The notes: generated by a model not told the origin, from the sequence alone. A DNA stretch of 64,000 bases from Imbricaverruca yamaguchii (GCA_034440575.1 JAOTOL010001620.1:1521001-1585000); one strand, 5' to 3'. Numbered from the stretch's first letter, positions 23,401 through 34,693 are shown. Numbers and translations are program-made.

Positions 23401-23673
23401 CAGAGGCGCAGCCAAGGGGTGGTATGCCCCTTCTTCTTAATTGATTATTTAGACTTAGGGGCACATCAACGGCTACTGGCTATGTAGCGCCCATAGGTCC
23501 CTCTTTCCTTAGCACCAACAAATACACCAGATCAAATGATACATTTTCAGGTATCATGGTAGGTATCATGCAAGTCCTAAATTTTCGGAGCGCACCGTGC
23601 GCCGGAAAATTTATCAATTTCATCACAATTTTGGGGTGACACCCACCCCAGGGCAATACTGGCTGCGCCACTG
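23401..23673. mobile_element. hAT-like miniature inverted-repeat element
   Basis: The left end CAGAGGCGCAGCCAAGGGG pairs with the complement of the right end (CAGTGGCGCAGCCAGTA). Flanking octamers ctcgccaa (23393-23400) and ctcgtcac (23674-23681) match at 6 of 8 positions, compatible with an old 8-bp hAT duplication. There is no transposase. A LINE tail (23434-23500) is inserted inside. Confidence 0.6.
23434..23500 (-). mobile_element. Solo LINE 3' tail
   Basis: The plus strand reads ttaattgattatttagac, then ggggcacatcaac, then tagcgcccata, matching the 3' tail of LINE A (24683-24748) in the same orientation. No LINE coding sequence accompanies it. The flanks (ccccttctt, ccctcttt) resemble a decayed duplication. 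Confidence 0.7.
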
Positions 23674-23689
23674 CTCGTCACGTAGGTTC

Positions 23690-24680
23690 ATGGATAGTAA
23701 ATGCGACACAAAAAATAACACTTTTGCAGGGCACATCCTTTTTCCTTCAGAGCGCGGCACTTGTTCACAATCGCCCCAGGAAGCGTCTACTATTGTGCAT
23801 AACGCCATATTGAGCGGATTAGGGGGCAAGAAATCCCACCTAGTGAAAATTCCTTAGAGGAGGCCACTGTTACATAGGTAAGCTTTTTCGTGGCCGTTTC
23901 TAGGCGGGGAGGAGGATTTATAGATACTTTTTCGTATGTCGACATGATTGTGGTTACTTTAAAAAAAAATATTTTGTGCAAGATCACAAAGCCTTTGCAT
24001 CTGTCGGGCCTTTTAATTAATATGCTTTCGCTTTAACCCGCTTCAGTAAGTGCCTTCCGGGTGTCAGCACTGCGGTTAACTATTTTGGTATGGCGAGTTC
24101 GGAAGGTGTTTACAACTATTCTCCTTAGGTTCCGCAGTGAAGTTCCTATTCTTGCGTTTGCAGCACGGGCCATTTTTGCATCAGTATCGCTGAAGCGTGT
24201 TGCCAAAGTTTTAGGAGAGCTCACCTTACTTGCCAGTTGAGAGATAGTACCACTACATGTCGCGTCACCTTCCAAATCATCGCTCGTGTGTTGTGCTCTT
24301 TGGTCGAAACTCATCGGCAGTGATTTTTCCTCATCTGTTGTAAGCTTCCATCTAAGAGCGAAAGCTGCATGTTCTATCACCATCTCCACTTCTTTCATTG
24401 CTTCCCCGTTTATCTTTTCAGTGTGCAAAATTGGGCGTATACTTCGGTTCAGTTTGTAAGTAATTGCTTAGATCCGTGTTAGTGAAGTTTGGTAGCACAC
24501 CACTGTATGAAAAGTTAGTTCCGGGCGAATGTTCGGCACCAAACTTTTTGAACGCTCGGAACTGCATTTGCGTTAGCTCAAATGTTTTAATGTGATATCA
24601 TAGCTGTGCTAGACTATGCATATCCATAGCATATTTTTTAACCATTCAGATCACAAGAGCACAAGACGGAAGGAATCATA
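23690..24680. other. Unassigned stretch
   Basis: The longest frame is 24428-24033 on the minus strand (131 codons, MHTEKINGEAMKEVEMVIEH...), without a recognised domain. An A-run lies at 23960-23969. Nothing else is supported. Confidence 0.35.
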
Positions 24681-24682
24681 TT

Positions 24683-27600
24683 GATTGATTGATTATTTGG
24701 GCTTAAGGGCGCGCCGACTACAAGGTCATTTAGCGCCCATAACAGTTAGTTGTTCCAGCCGTCGCTATAGGATGTCCCATGAACTATAAGTATTCTCTTT
24801 CCTGGTGCATTTTGATGTTAACGACCCGGATAAATAGCACAAAACTTTACATCAGATAGGAAGCTGAAGAGCCTTCCAGATTGCACGACCGGTGATTTGT
24901 CACCTAGAACTGCTAGAAGGGAGTGGGCGTTATCAGTCCCAAAATGACGTCTACGTTCCGGCCCAAGCCTCGGGCAGGAAATCAGGACGTGGCTAACTGT
25001 CATTACTGCACCACATCTCGGGCACAATGGTGCATTCTCCCCAGTGAGTAAATGAACATGGGTGGCGTACGTATGCCCTATACGTAAACGACAAAGCGTC
25101 ACCTCGTCTCGCCTTGATCTGCGCGAGGATGAGAGCCACTGTCCGAGGGATGGCTTGATTAGTCTTAACTTGTTGGAATCAAGCTCGTCCCAACTAGTCT
25201 GCCACTTGCTTGCCAGAGAAGCAGAGATCCCCGAGTAGAAATCTCTGGCAGGGATTGGAAATGATCTGCGCAGGGGGGGGGGGGGCTGTGCTGCTCGCCT
25301 AGCAGCGCTGTCCGCTTGCTCATTTCCCGCGACACCTACGTGGCTTGGAATCCAGCAGAAGTTCACAGCTTTTCCGGCATGATCTAAGTGAGTCAAGCGA
25401 CGGATGATGTCATGTACTAAAGCATCCGTTGGGTTAAAACTCTTCAGCGCCAGAAGGCTGCTCAACGAGTCCGATAAAATTACATGATTTTCTACATCCC
25501 CAACCTCTATAAACGCCAGTGCTTTGTCAATTGCCACCAGCTCAGCTGTGTACACGGACGCATGTTTCAGTAGAGTAAACGATCTGGTGGCTGTATCGCA
25601 TACGAAGGCACTTCCAACCCCGGCGTTGGTCTTTGATCCATCAGTAAAAGTTTTTGCATGGCTATTATAAAACATCGATATGTGCTCCAAAACACGCGTG
25701 CGAAATTCGTCCGGGAGAATATCCCCTTTGCGAATGTCGGCCAATGCAAGGTCTATTTTATGGCTTAGTGGCATAAGTCGCCATGGGGGAATGGAAGTCT
25801 GCGGGGCGCGTTTCACCTTGCGCACCTCCAATTGACTTTCGGAAAAAAGGTCTTGAATTCGAGTGCACATGGGTCTATACATACGGGCGCCACCATGTAT
25901 AAAGACTGATAGGATGCGACGCGAGAACAACGCTTGATAAGCTGGATGCTGTGGGAAACTGCGCAGTTTACACGCGTAGCGCATCCCAAGCATCTGTCTC
26001 CTGAGGGAAAGTGGTGGCTCATTGATGTCAGCCAGCAGGCTCGCAATTGGCGAGGTCCGAAATGCCCCAGTCACAATCCTAAGAGCTGCATGATGAATGG
26101 TGTCAAGAACACGTTTTCCGGTTTCACAGGCGCCATCATAAACAAAGCAAACATAATCTAGTTTGGAGCGAATGAGAGATCTATAAAGGAGTAGCAGTGT
26201 TTGTCTGTCACTTCCGTAAGATGTTCGCGAGACGCATTTTAAAATGTTTAGTGATGTAATACATTTATCATGGATAATTCTTAGATGATCCCGGTAGAGC
26301 AGACGGCTGTCCAAATACATTCCCAAAAACTTAAATACAGGGTATAACTGAATGGGTTCACCATACAGCTGCAGCGTGAGGTCACGGTTGCAACGACGGC
26401 GACAAAAATGCATTGCTGCTGTTTTTGCGGTGGATAACGTAAAACCATTCATAGTGCTCCACCTCTGGAGATGGTTTGTCGCCAGCTGTAGTTGCCTGGA
26501 TGAAGTCGATGCTCTTGAAGAAGATGACCAAATGGCTATATCGTCAACGAACAGAGATCGACCAATACTTGACGGAAGCCCAGCAAAAACGTCATTGATC
26601 ATGATGGCGAAGAGAGCAACACTTAGCACACCGCCCTGAGGAATTCCATTTACGAGTGGAAAGCGTGTAGATAGATGGTCACCTATGCGAACACGAAAGA
26701 AACGGTCAGCTAGAAAGTTTTGTAAGAATGTGCCCATACGGCCGCGGATTCCACTTCTTTTCAGCTTTAAAAGAATCCCATAGCGCCAGGTCGTATCATA
26801 CGCCGCTTCAATGTAAAAAAACACTGCATTAAGATGTTGTTTCTGTCTAAAAGCTACACGAATCGAGGTATCCAAAAGTAAGATATGGTCCATGGTACTT
26901 CTATTTCTTCTGAATCCACACTGGCGAAAAAATTTGTACTTTCTAAATACCACCTCAGCCTTACGTTTACCATTTTCTCCATCAGTTTTCCTAGGGAGGA
27001 CGTGAGCGATATGGGTCGGTAATGCGATGGATGTAATCCGTTCTTCATGGGTTTTCTGATTGGGACAATGATTGCTTCCCGCCAACCTTCCGGGAAAGCG
27101 CCTGCTTCCCATACCCGGTTAAATGTTGCCAGCAAAGCTTCCAGTCCCTGGGGAGGAAGTCTCTTTAACATAGCATTGTGAATCTGATCGGGTCCTTCGG
27201 CAACAATTCTCAAGGCGCTAATCGCGGATGTTAATTCAGTCATGGTAAATGGGTCATTGTAGTCAAGTGATTGTGAAGTTATAAAATCAATAGGATACCT
27301 TTCGCAATGCGTCTTAAAACGCAAGAACTCCGAATTGGTGCTTCCGCCACGACTACGTTCAGACATAAAACGGCCGATCTCATTCGCGACGTCTGACGGA
27401 TGAGCAACATCAATGCTCCCAACGCTCAAGACGGGGAGAGGAGCTGAAGAGAACTGACCGGAGATACGCTAGATCTGTGACCAGATCTGTCCTGTGGGTG
27501 TGAATCGATTAAGATTACCAATATATGCCTTCCAAGACGTCCTCTTTGCCTCGAGAATTGTACGCCGAGCATGCGCCCTGGCCTTCCGAAATGAAATCAA

Positions 27601-27690
27601 GTTTTCCGTCGTACCGTGACGGTCGAAAATCCCGAATGCACGTCTTCGAGCACGGATAGCATTCCGGCACTCCTCCGGAAGGAATCAGAG
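24683..27690 (-). mobile_element. LINE A: RNase H-type non-LTR retrotransposon, 5' truncated
   Basis: The minus strand carries an ORF2 remnant from upstream of the reverse transcriptase (EECRNAIRARRRAFGIFD near 27670) through RNase H to 24818, then a 3' UTR and the tail (24683-24748, ending in AATCAATCAATC). The tail matches that of LINE B. No ORF1 or endonuclease is present beyond about 27690, so it is 5' truncated. Confidence 0.85.
24818..27680 (-). pseudogene. LINE A ORF2 (reverse transcriptase + RNase H)
   Basis: The first part (to about 26940) carries the RT finger signature AEGPDQIHNAMLKRLP and PSHYRPISLTSSLGK. A frameshift near 26940 moves to the frame that stays open to 24818. Motif A reads AVFFYIEAAYDTTW: the catalytic aspartate expected after FF is tyrosine. 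Motif B is GIPQGGVLS and motif C LFVDDIAIW. RNase H residues are intact (FTDGSKTNAG, AELVAI, LSDSLSSL, WIPSHVGVAGNEQAD), followed by a CCHC knuckle (CPRCGAVMTVSHVLISCP). A stop lies near 27470. Both the frameshift and the motif A change predict no activity. Confidence 0.85.
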
Positions 27691-27699
27691 AAATGCAAA

Positions 27700-29020
27700 T
27701 GTTGAATAGGGTAGCCCGATCAGCACCCCAGTATCAACCGAAAAACAAGTGCAGGATAATTAGTTACGTAGTGCAGTGCTGCTTCATTTATGTGACATGG
27801 GGCCAAAGCATAATCCTCTGCATAGGACAACTTCAAGGACGTGAAAGTTTTTTGGTCGGAGATAATTCGGTCACGACAGCGAAGCGAGTGTGGGCGAAGT
27901 GTGAATCTCCGAGAGCACTGTTACGCTATAGTATGCATCTATGTATGTATGTACGCACACACGCATGTGGCCAATTTCACCACAAATCGACAAGTAAAAG
28001 GGACAAAATAACACCAATATTTTAATCTTTATTCGGACCGCAGTACCTGACCTACACAATATTCATTTCACAAACGGCAGTATATGAATATGCATGACTT
28101 CGTGAAGTGTGAGTCACCATCAAACAGGCTTTAGGGTGCCCTCTGAGTGGCTTTTTTGTCACATCTCACGGCAAAGGCACTTTGCGATGGAATCGGGGCA
28201 CAGCAAGGCGCGCCGCGCCACAAGAGAGCCCAAAGCGCCCGATCAGCAACCAGATACTGACGTGATTAATCTACAGACATGTTTGAGCATTTGTCGCACA
28301 AGCTGGCCAGCTGCATAAAATTCATATTTGTATCAAAGTAGGAGGAAGTGGACGTCACGATCCACCTCACCGAGCGCTTCTAGGAAACCGTCACGGTGAA
28401 GTGAACACAGGGGTACCACATGTTCGCACCAGTGACCAACAGCACCGTAATAGTTCATGAACTCCTTACCGATGCGGGGCGTGTGTTAACTGCAGTTGGG
28501 TGAAGTGAAACGTGTTAGTGTGCGCACTGATACAGATTGTGTTGATCAATATCATCGGAGTGACATATCATCAGTGTGAACTGTGATTCTGACAAGGTAT
28601 TGGATGATCTGCAGGTCTGTAGATCATTACCTGCGTTGCATTATACTATACTGCTACACATAATTGTATTGCCTTGCATGGTGTAGTTATCTTACTTTAT
28701 TTTATTACACCGATATATACGACTCACGATCCAATGCGAATCATTCCAAGCTCAGCATGTGGCAATGAATGGGTCCGCGACAAATTTGTTCTCAAGCAGT
28801 TCAAGATGAATGTGATCACTCAGTCAATGAGGTTCACCTTTTCGTTTCTAGAATGTTGGGTTTTAAACGCCAGAAGGTTGAAACTTGTGATTGGTGGTGA
28901 TAAAAACCCTTCAGCGTTATCGATAAAATCTGATTGTACATTTTGTATTTGTTGACAATGAGGCAGAAATATATTGCATAAGGTGAAATTAATTTTATTA
29001 CTTCTCCTTTACAAGTAAGC
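27700..29020. other. Unassigned stretch
   Basis: No gene is recognised. A short GC-rich patch at 28190-28250 has open frames without motifs, and atgtatgtatgta words occur near 27940. Confidence 0.35.
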
Positions 29021-29029
29021 ATCTAGGAT

Positions 29030-29420
29030 TTCACAAGTCACATTTTGTTGCTTCTGGATTTCCAAAATAGCATTATGACTGCCTCAAAGTTCCAACTAGG
29101 TCACGTTATCTTATGTCACAAGCTAACGATACAAAAACGCGTGAACAAACATTTCGAAACTGATACAAGATGCAGTGGATCATGACGAGCTCACCGACAC
29201 ATAGCCTCGTGCAATTTGTGTTACTCTTCATTGAGTTCCAGGTCTCCAGAGACCTCTCAAAAGCGTCCGATGCTACGACTCTTCAGCCGTTGCTCCGATC
29301 TTTCAAAACAAAATGCACAGCTGGATTGCAAAGAGAAACTAACCATATACAAAAATTTTGTCGAGATATAACGCGAAATTTCGACCCCTTCACTTGTCGA
29401 TTTGTCGTGGAATGGGCCAC
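29030..29420. repeat. Diverged direct repeat, unit 1
   Basis: The order of words (gcattatgactg, aggtcacgt, agatgcagt, gagctcaccga, gcaatttg, cacagctggatt, atacaaaaatttt) recurs at 29690-30040 with roughly one third of positions changed. The unit spacing is about 650 bases. Family unknown, non-coding. Confidence 0.55.
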
Positions 29421-29689
29421 CTACAACAATTCTGAGACATTTCTGCCATCTGTTTAACCCTTGATCTCACAGCGAGTTAGAACACCTGTGCAACACAACA
29501 CTCAAAGATCAGATGACCAACATTCTCATTCCATCACGTGCCACGAACATCGAAAGGCTTGTATTTCAGCAATGTACTGTTTTAAATAAATATTAAAGCA
29601 GACCACGATAAACCAGCGCAAAAACCATGCACGCCTAATGTTGAACGAATACGTAAGTGTTTAGGGGTAAAACCACATTTTTTACTCTG

Positions 29690-30040
29690 CTTCAAAAGAT
29701 AAGATGCCACAATTCATTGCTGCACTTTTTACAATCGCATTGTGACTGTCCCGATAGTTCAAGTAGGTCACGTCATGATTTCAAGTGTCCCATAAGCGAA
29801 AATTCGGAAATAGCCAAAAGATGCAGTTGATTATTGTGAGTTCACCGATATATACCTTTGCACAATTTGGATTGTTCTTCATTATATTCACGACCTCAAA
29901 AGACACCCTTGCTTGGTGACATCTGAGAAGTGTCCGAGGCTGTAACTGCTTGACCGCTTACCTGGTCTCTCTAAAAGAGCACAGCTGGATTCGCTCATCA
30001 GACAACCACACACAAATATTTTCCACGATATGACAACCCC
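29690..30040. repeat. Diverged direct repeat, unit 2
   Basis: It matches unit 1 in the same orientation (gcattgtgactg, aggtcacgt, agatgcagt, gagttcaccga, gcacaatttgg, cacagctggatt). The pair may be the remains of a longer satellite or a segmental duplication. Confidence 0.55.
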
Positions 30041-30388
30041 CACAATATGATAGTTGCTGTGGCCACGCGACATTAGCATTACAGATCGTAGATAACCACG
30101 ATGTTGGCGCGGGGCTCCAAAAGTAATAGTTAAAACATGCAAAGTAGGATAGGACACTGAGCAACGGAGAATTACGACCCCCAGATGGAGCACCATTATC
30201 AATGCAATTCATGGCAAGCTGCACAAAATGGTCGACTTTTTCTTCCAATGGGTGGATGGATTGTTGGATTGCACCAAATGGATTGTTTTCAGAATTGGGA
30301 TATTTGAGACAAGAATGATAGGAAATTGGTCAAGTGGGTTGCTACATATGATTACAAATAGGATCGGCGATAAAATGCTGCCATATAG

Positions 30389-30513
30389 GTACCTTAACCG
30401 ATATGTATATACCTATCTTAACCGATATGTATATACCTACCTTAACCGATATGTATATACCTACCTTAACCGATATGTATATACCTACCTTAACCGATAT
30501 GTATATACCTTAA
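30389..30513. repeat. 24-bp minisatellite, five units
   Basis: The unit taccttaaccgatatgta plus tatacc repeats five times with almost no divergence. Because 24 is divisible by three, the plus-strand frame 30228-30716 stays open and would encode five YLNRYVYT blocks. The sharp identity implies recent expansion. There is no evidence that the frame is translated. Confidence 0.95.
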
Positions 30514-30519
30514 CTGAAG

Positions 30520-30990
30520 TCATGAGGATGGAAGCGTACATCACCACATCGGATGGCGAATGGTCGATTAGCCAAGAAGTGGTCAATGAAGTTGCGCATT
30601 CTCCTTTTGATACCACTTCGGTGCAATTTAATTCAAGTGCAGAACTGTCGACTCCATCAAACGCAGATTTTAAAAGAGAAATGCGCCACTGTTCCCATGA
30701 AACTACGTTGCATTAAGAAATACCGATACAATTAGCAGTGGTGTTGTGTCTGGGCCAAGCGCCAAGTTGAAATGGGCTGTCGTTTCACAGGCACGTGACA
30801 TGATGTTGGTGATCTTAAAGCGATGTATTGCGCCTTCACACACGGCCACAACATGACATGCTAAATATTCGCTGAGCTTCCACGATGGGTCACACTGACA
30901 CGGTGCGTGACAATTAATCTCAAACGTCAGTGACCAACAACGTGCAAGAAGGCACACTCCAGGCTGTTATAAAGGCCAGGTCAGGTCAAT
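30520..30990. other. 3' flank of SMC5
   Basis: No coding feature is supported. A double half-site caggtcaggtcaa lies at about 30978-30990, just past the SMC5 stop codon. No clear AATAAA polyadenylation signal is seen on the minus strand close to the stop. Confidence 0.35.
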
Positions 30991-30996
30991 CGCCAC

Positions 30997-33900
30997 CTAC
31001 GTGGCCACAGCGGCAGTCGTCCTCGCGAGCCTCTTCTCGCAGAACGCATCCACGTCCCAATCGCTATGCTGCAGCATAGTGGGACTGTTAAATACACAGA
31101 GCACAGTCATACCGTGCGCCGGGTAGTTCAGCTGGGGCAGCAGCTTCGGCGTGATGAGGAAGTACTGGGCGCCGCCGCGGCGGCACGCGGCGCGCACCAC
31201 CAGGTCGAACACGCGCCGCTCGTTGTGCGCGTCCATGCCCTGGTTGATTTCATCGACACAGTGGAACGGCACACTGGTGGAGCGCAGTCGCTGCAGCGCC
31301 ATGATGTACAGCATGGTGGCCACGCTACGCTCGCCGCCGCTGTGGTGCGTCGCCGACAGCTCACACAGCGGCTCATCGGCCCGGAACTTGACGTAGATGG
31401 AGATGCCGAAGTCGGAGATGCAGTTCCGCGCACCGCGAGAAAGCTTCACCTCGCCAGCACATCCCATCTCCGCGAAGAAACTCCCGAAGTGTTCATTCAG
31501 CTCTGTCACGATGCCCACCGCCGCCTCCATCCAACGATCGCGAATGGTTGCAGAGTTCGTTTGCAGATTCGTCAGCTTCGTTTTCAGCTTATTAAGAGTA
31601 TTAGTTATCTCTTGCCGTTCTTGCAAGAGACGTTGGTACTCCTGCAGCGAGCCGTCATCTCTGGTGTTGAGCACTCCGATCATGGCCTCGTTCTGACTTA
31701 CGCTGCGGTCGATTTCTTCCAGTGTTGTTGGCAGAGCGCTGAATAGCTTTTTCAATATCTCATGTAGATCATCATCGTCGGGCAGCCCCATCATCCTGAT
31801 CGCATCCCGATGTAGGCGAGCCACCTCGTCTCTCTGTCGGCGACAGGCAGAGTCAGCCTGCTCAGCGTCGTGTCGCTCGCTGCTGAGTGCAGCGTTCGCC
31901 TCCTTGTACGCACGTTCCACCTCGCTACGCTTCCGCTGAGCTAGGTCGTACTGCACGCGAGTGACATCACGTACGAGCACCAGTTCCTGGCAACGACGGC
32001 AGGCGTCAGTCATTTTCACCAGGAAGGCAAATAGGCACGTCAGCTCCGACTGGACACCAGCAGCCGTCTTCGCGGCCGAAGCGGCTACGTCGCACGCCTG
32101 ACGCTCACAGTCGCGAAGCGAACGCTCAACCACACAACGACGACCCTCCAGGCTGAGGCGAAGACCGCGCTGGGCGGTGAGCTCCTTCTTGCGCTGCCGA
32201 TGCTTCTCCAGCTGACCGGCAAAGTCCCCAGCCTCGTGAGACGCGGCTGTCGTCTCTGCCTGAAGTGCACAAATTTGCTTCTCCGCATCGGCAATGTTTG
32301 ACAGCAGCGCCGCCTCGCGATCCTTGTCCAAGGTGAGCGAAAGCATGTCGTCGGCGCGCCCCATTTCCCTGGCGCTGACCCACCCTTCAGTACTGTACCG
32401 CGATGTACCCGAGCGGAAGCTTCGGGTTCCCACCATGAAGAACGGGATATCCTTGCCCGTCGTGGCGTTGATGACACGCTGAGCCGCGTCCGCATTGACG
32501 TTCGCCACGGGAATGCCGCTCAGCCTGTGCGTCTTGTACAGGTAGCGTCGTACGGCATCAGGCACGTCAAACAGCTCGCTGACCATGTGCGTGAAGCCGA
32601 GCGGACGCAGCTTGTCGATCGAGAAGCGAGGTCGCAGCGACTCCAGCGACACCGCCGGGTCCGAAAGCACACAGCTGACGCGCAGCCGCTGGCGGTCCTG
32701 CATCTCCTGCAGAAACGCGTTCATGTCGTCGCGGCTCTCGCAGGTGAAGGCGTACATGTCGTTGTTTGGGATGGCGCCCTGCACATATATGGCGAAGCGC
32801 ACGTCCCGGACGTCGAGCAGCAAGATGGTAGGCTCGTGAACTGTATGCTGGAACTGGCCGATATTCTCGCGGAGCCACATCACTGCCTTGTACACGTCAG
32901 GCCTACGCGAACGCAGTATTTCTAGACGTTTGTGTCCCACGCTCCGTACACGCTGCAACTCAGATTTGAAGCCGTTCATGCGACCATGCAGCTGCTCCCG
33001 TTTATGCTCGATCTCCTGCAGTCTTGCCTGGTGCAGACCTTCGCGCTTTGACAATTGCCCAATGCTGGCATCACACTTGCGAATTTCTTGGTCCTGGGAA
33101 TTTCCCAAGTCCTCGAGAGCATCAATCTTCTTAGAAACATAGCACAGCTTCTCCCGTAGTGCTACTTCACGGGTGGCACGCTCGTTCTCCCTAGCTTCAA
33201 TGTCTTGCTGGTTGCGCTTCAAACGTTCCACCTCGTTCTCTGCCCGATTAATGCGAGCTTTCAGCTTCTCCAGCGGCTGCCTGGCGTCACTTAGGTTCCG
33301 ACTGCGAGTGTCTAGCTTCAGCTTAAAGGCTTTCACTTGCTCATCGCAACTGTCACGCTGGATCTTCAGTGGACTGAGGGCGTGCTCAGAATATCTCAGT
33401 TTCTGTCTTGCCACATTCTTGGCTTGCTTCAGCTTAGAATATTCATCTCGGGCCATGTCAAGAACGACGAACTCACGATGTTGCTTTAGTAGTTTCACCT
33501 CAGCCTCAAGTTCTCTCCTCTTAACCTGTTCATCTACTAATTCTTGCAGATCGACGATCCTTTGACTCTTGGCTTGAATCACATCTTGGTGTTGCTTAAT
33601 GGTTGCTGACATTTTGGCAACGTCTACATCTTCAGTTTTCAGGCTCTGGTGGTCCTCGTACATTTCCGGATAGCCCACAGCCTTCTCCGTGCCATCTAGC
33701 ATTCCCTTTGCGTCCAGCTTTACGAAGTCCTGCACCTTCTCCTGTGGCAGAATCTGACACAGGTTGTCCACCTGGATATGGAGCTCCGCAACCACGGTCT
33801 TGATACCCGCTGCGTTCGTCGATTGGTTCTGGTAAGTCCAAGTAGACTTATTGTTATATTGGATACGACGAGAGATGATGTGGTTGGCTCTGGTATCGAA

Positions 33901-34206
33901 AAGCTCCAGTTCAATGAAAGCATCTTCGAAGCCCTCTTTGATAAAGCTCGCCAGGTACTTTGCACGCCCAAGAACGTTCGGATCGCCTCCCAGACCCAAT
34001 ACGAGCGCCGCCACGAGGGTCGACTTTCCAGTGCCATTTGGACCAATGACGAGGTTCAATTGAGCACCGGGATATACCGTTACGTTGTCATATGTCAGGA
34101 AATTACGCAGGGTGATGCGAACCACTGCGCCCCGCTGGAAGGGCAAGCTGCCGTCCGGCTCAGCCGAGGTACTGAGTACCCTGGACTGGGCTGCCCTTAA
34201 GGGCAT
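30997..34206 (-). CDS. SMC5: SMC5, structural maintenance of chromosomes protein 5
   Basis: This is the SMC5 subunit of the SMC5/6 complex, a nuclear ATPase that loads on DNA and acts in recombination repair and fork stability; its long coiled coils bind the NSE2 SUMO ligase. The 1069 residues are close to the usual length (human about 1100). Visible parts are: N-terminal ATPase lobe with Walker A GPNGTGKST (55-63) and the SMC5-type DNLCQILPQEKVQDF (147-161); coiled coil about 190-430; hinge about 435-605 (VHEPTILLLDV, IPNNDMYAF); returning coiled coil to about 900; C-terminal lobe with signature SGGERS (956-961) and Walker B CVDEINQGMD (D985, E986). The ATG has A at -3, and an in-frame TGA two codons upstream fixes the start. 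No intron or frame break occurs. The gene is GC-richer than its flanks. Confidence 0.97.
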   Translation of the reverse strand: MPLRAAQSRVLSTSAEPDGSLPFQRGAVVRITLRNFLTYDNVTVYPGAQLNLVIGPNGTGKSTLVAALVLGLGGDPNVLGRAKYLASFIKEGFEDAFIELELFDTRANHIISRRIQYNNKSTWTYQNQSTNAAGIKTVVAELHIQVDNLCQILPQEKVQDFVKLDAKGMLDGTEKAVGYPEMYEDHQSLKTEDVDVAKMSATIKQHQDVIQAKSQRIVDLQELVDEQVKRRELEAEVKLLKQHREFVVLDMARDEYSKLKQAKNVARQKLRYSEHALSPLKIQRDSCDEQVKAFKLKLDTRSRNLSDARQPLEKLKARINRAENEVERLKRNQQDIEARENERATREVALREKLCYVSKKIDALEDLGNSQDQEIRKCDASIGQLSKREGLHQARLQEIEHKREQLHGRMNGFKSELQRVRSVGHKRLEILRSRRPDVYKAVMWLRENIGQFQHTVHEPTILLLDVRDVRFAIYVQGAIPNNDMYAFTCESRDDMNAFLQEMQDRQRLRVSCVLSDPAVSLESLRPRFSIDKLRPLGFTHMVSELFDVPDAVRRYLYKTHRLSGIPVANVNADAAQRVINATTGKDIPFFMVGTRSFRSGTSRYSTEGWVSAREMGRADDMLSLTLDKDREAALLSNIADAEKQICALQAETTAASHEAGDFAGQLEKHRQRKKELTAQRGLRLSLEGRRCVVERSLRDCERQACDVAASAAKTAAGVQSELTCLFAFLVKMTDACRRCQELVLVRDVTRVQYDLAQRKRSEVERAYKEANAALSSERHDAEQADSACRRQRDEVARLHRDAIRMMGLPDDDDLHEILKKLFSALPTTLEEIDRSVSQNEAMIGVLNTRDDGSLQEYQRLLQERQEITNTLNKLKTKLTNLQTNSATIRDRWMEAAVGIVTELNEHFGSFFAEMGCAGEVKLSRGARNCISDFGISIYVKFRADEPLCELSATHHSGGERSVATMLYIMALQRLRSTSVPFHCVDEINQGMDAHNERRVFDLVVRAACRRGGAQYFLITPKLLPQLNYPAHGMTVLCVFNSPTMLQHSDWDVDAFCEKRLARTTAAVAT

Positions 34207-34679
34207 CGTTCACACATTAAAGCGTCCAGTTGCGTGAATGTGCCTTGTCTGTAGTTTCAAGCTCATGTCACCCCCTTGACATACCATAATTACGGCTTAA
34301 ACTTGACCAGCAGCTCATGAAGATTGCAAAATCTGCAACAAAGCGAGTTATTAACCACAATGCATAACTTCATTCAATTCCTTAAAATACAACGCAATTG
34401 GACGGATTCTCATTCGCAGCAAATGACAGAACTAAAACCTGGCTGGAATTCTACAACGATTAAAACATTAAAATGGAGTCTCCGTTAACCGGCCTCCCTC
34501 GGTTTCCATTCTACGGCGAAAGTTCAGAGTGGTCTCTCCACAGAGAACACCACAATAACTGTCCAGCTCAAAATCTGACAATATCCTGAAGTAAATTCAG
34601 CAACTGACCTCAGAAGTCAACGTTCAGGGAGAGTGGGGTAAGCACATGAGGGTGTGAGTCAGTGCGCGTAGTTTTCGAG
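34207..34679. promoter_or_regulatory. SMC5 upstream region
   Basis: This is the 5' flank of the minus-strand gene. No obvious TATA box or initiator can be assigned by eye. It holds no other supported feature. Confidence 0.25.
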
Positions 34680-34693
34680 GGCTCTCCAAGGTG

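Noticed and set aside
30389..30513. CRISPR-like array
   Set aside because: The units are directly contiguous 24-bp repeats without spacers, in a eukaryotic context.
31066..33841. Long antisense frames over SMC5 (up to 226 codons)
   Set aside because: They are shadows of the GC-rich SMC5 coding strand; they carry no domain.
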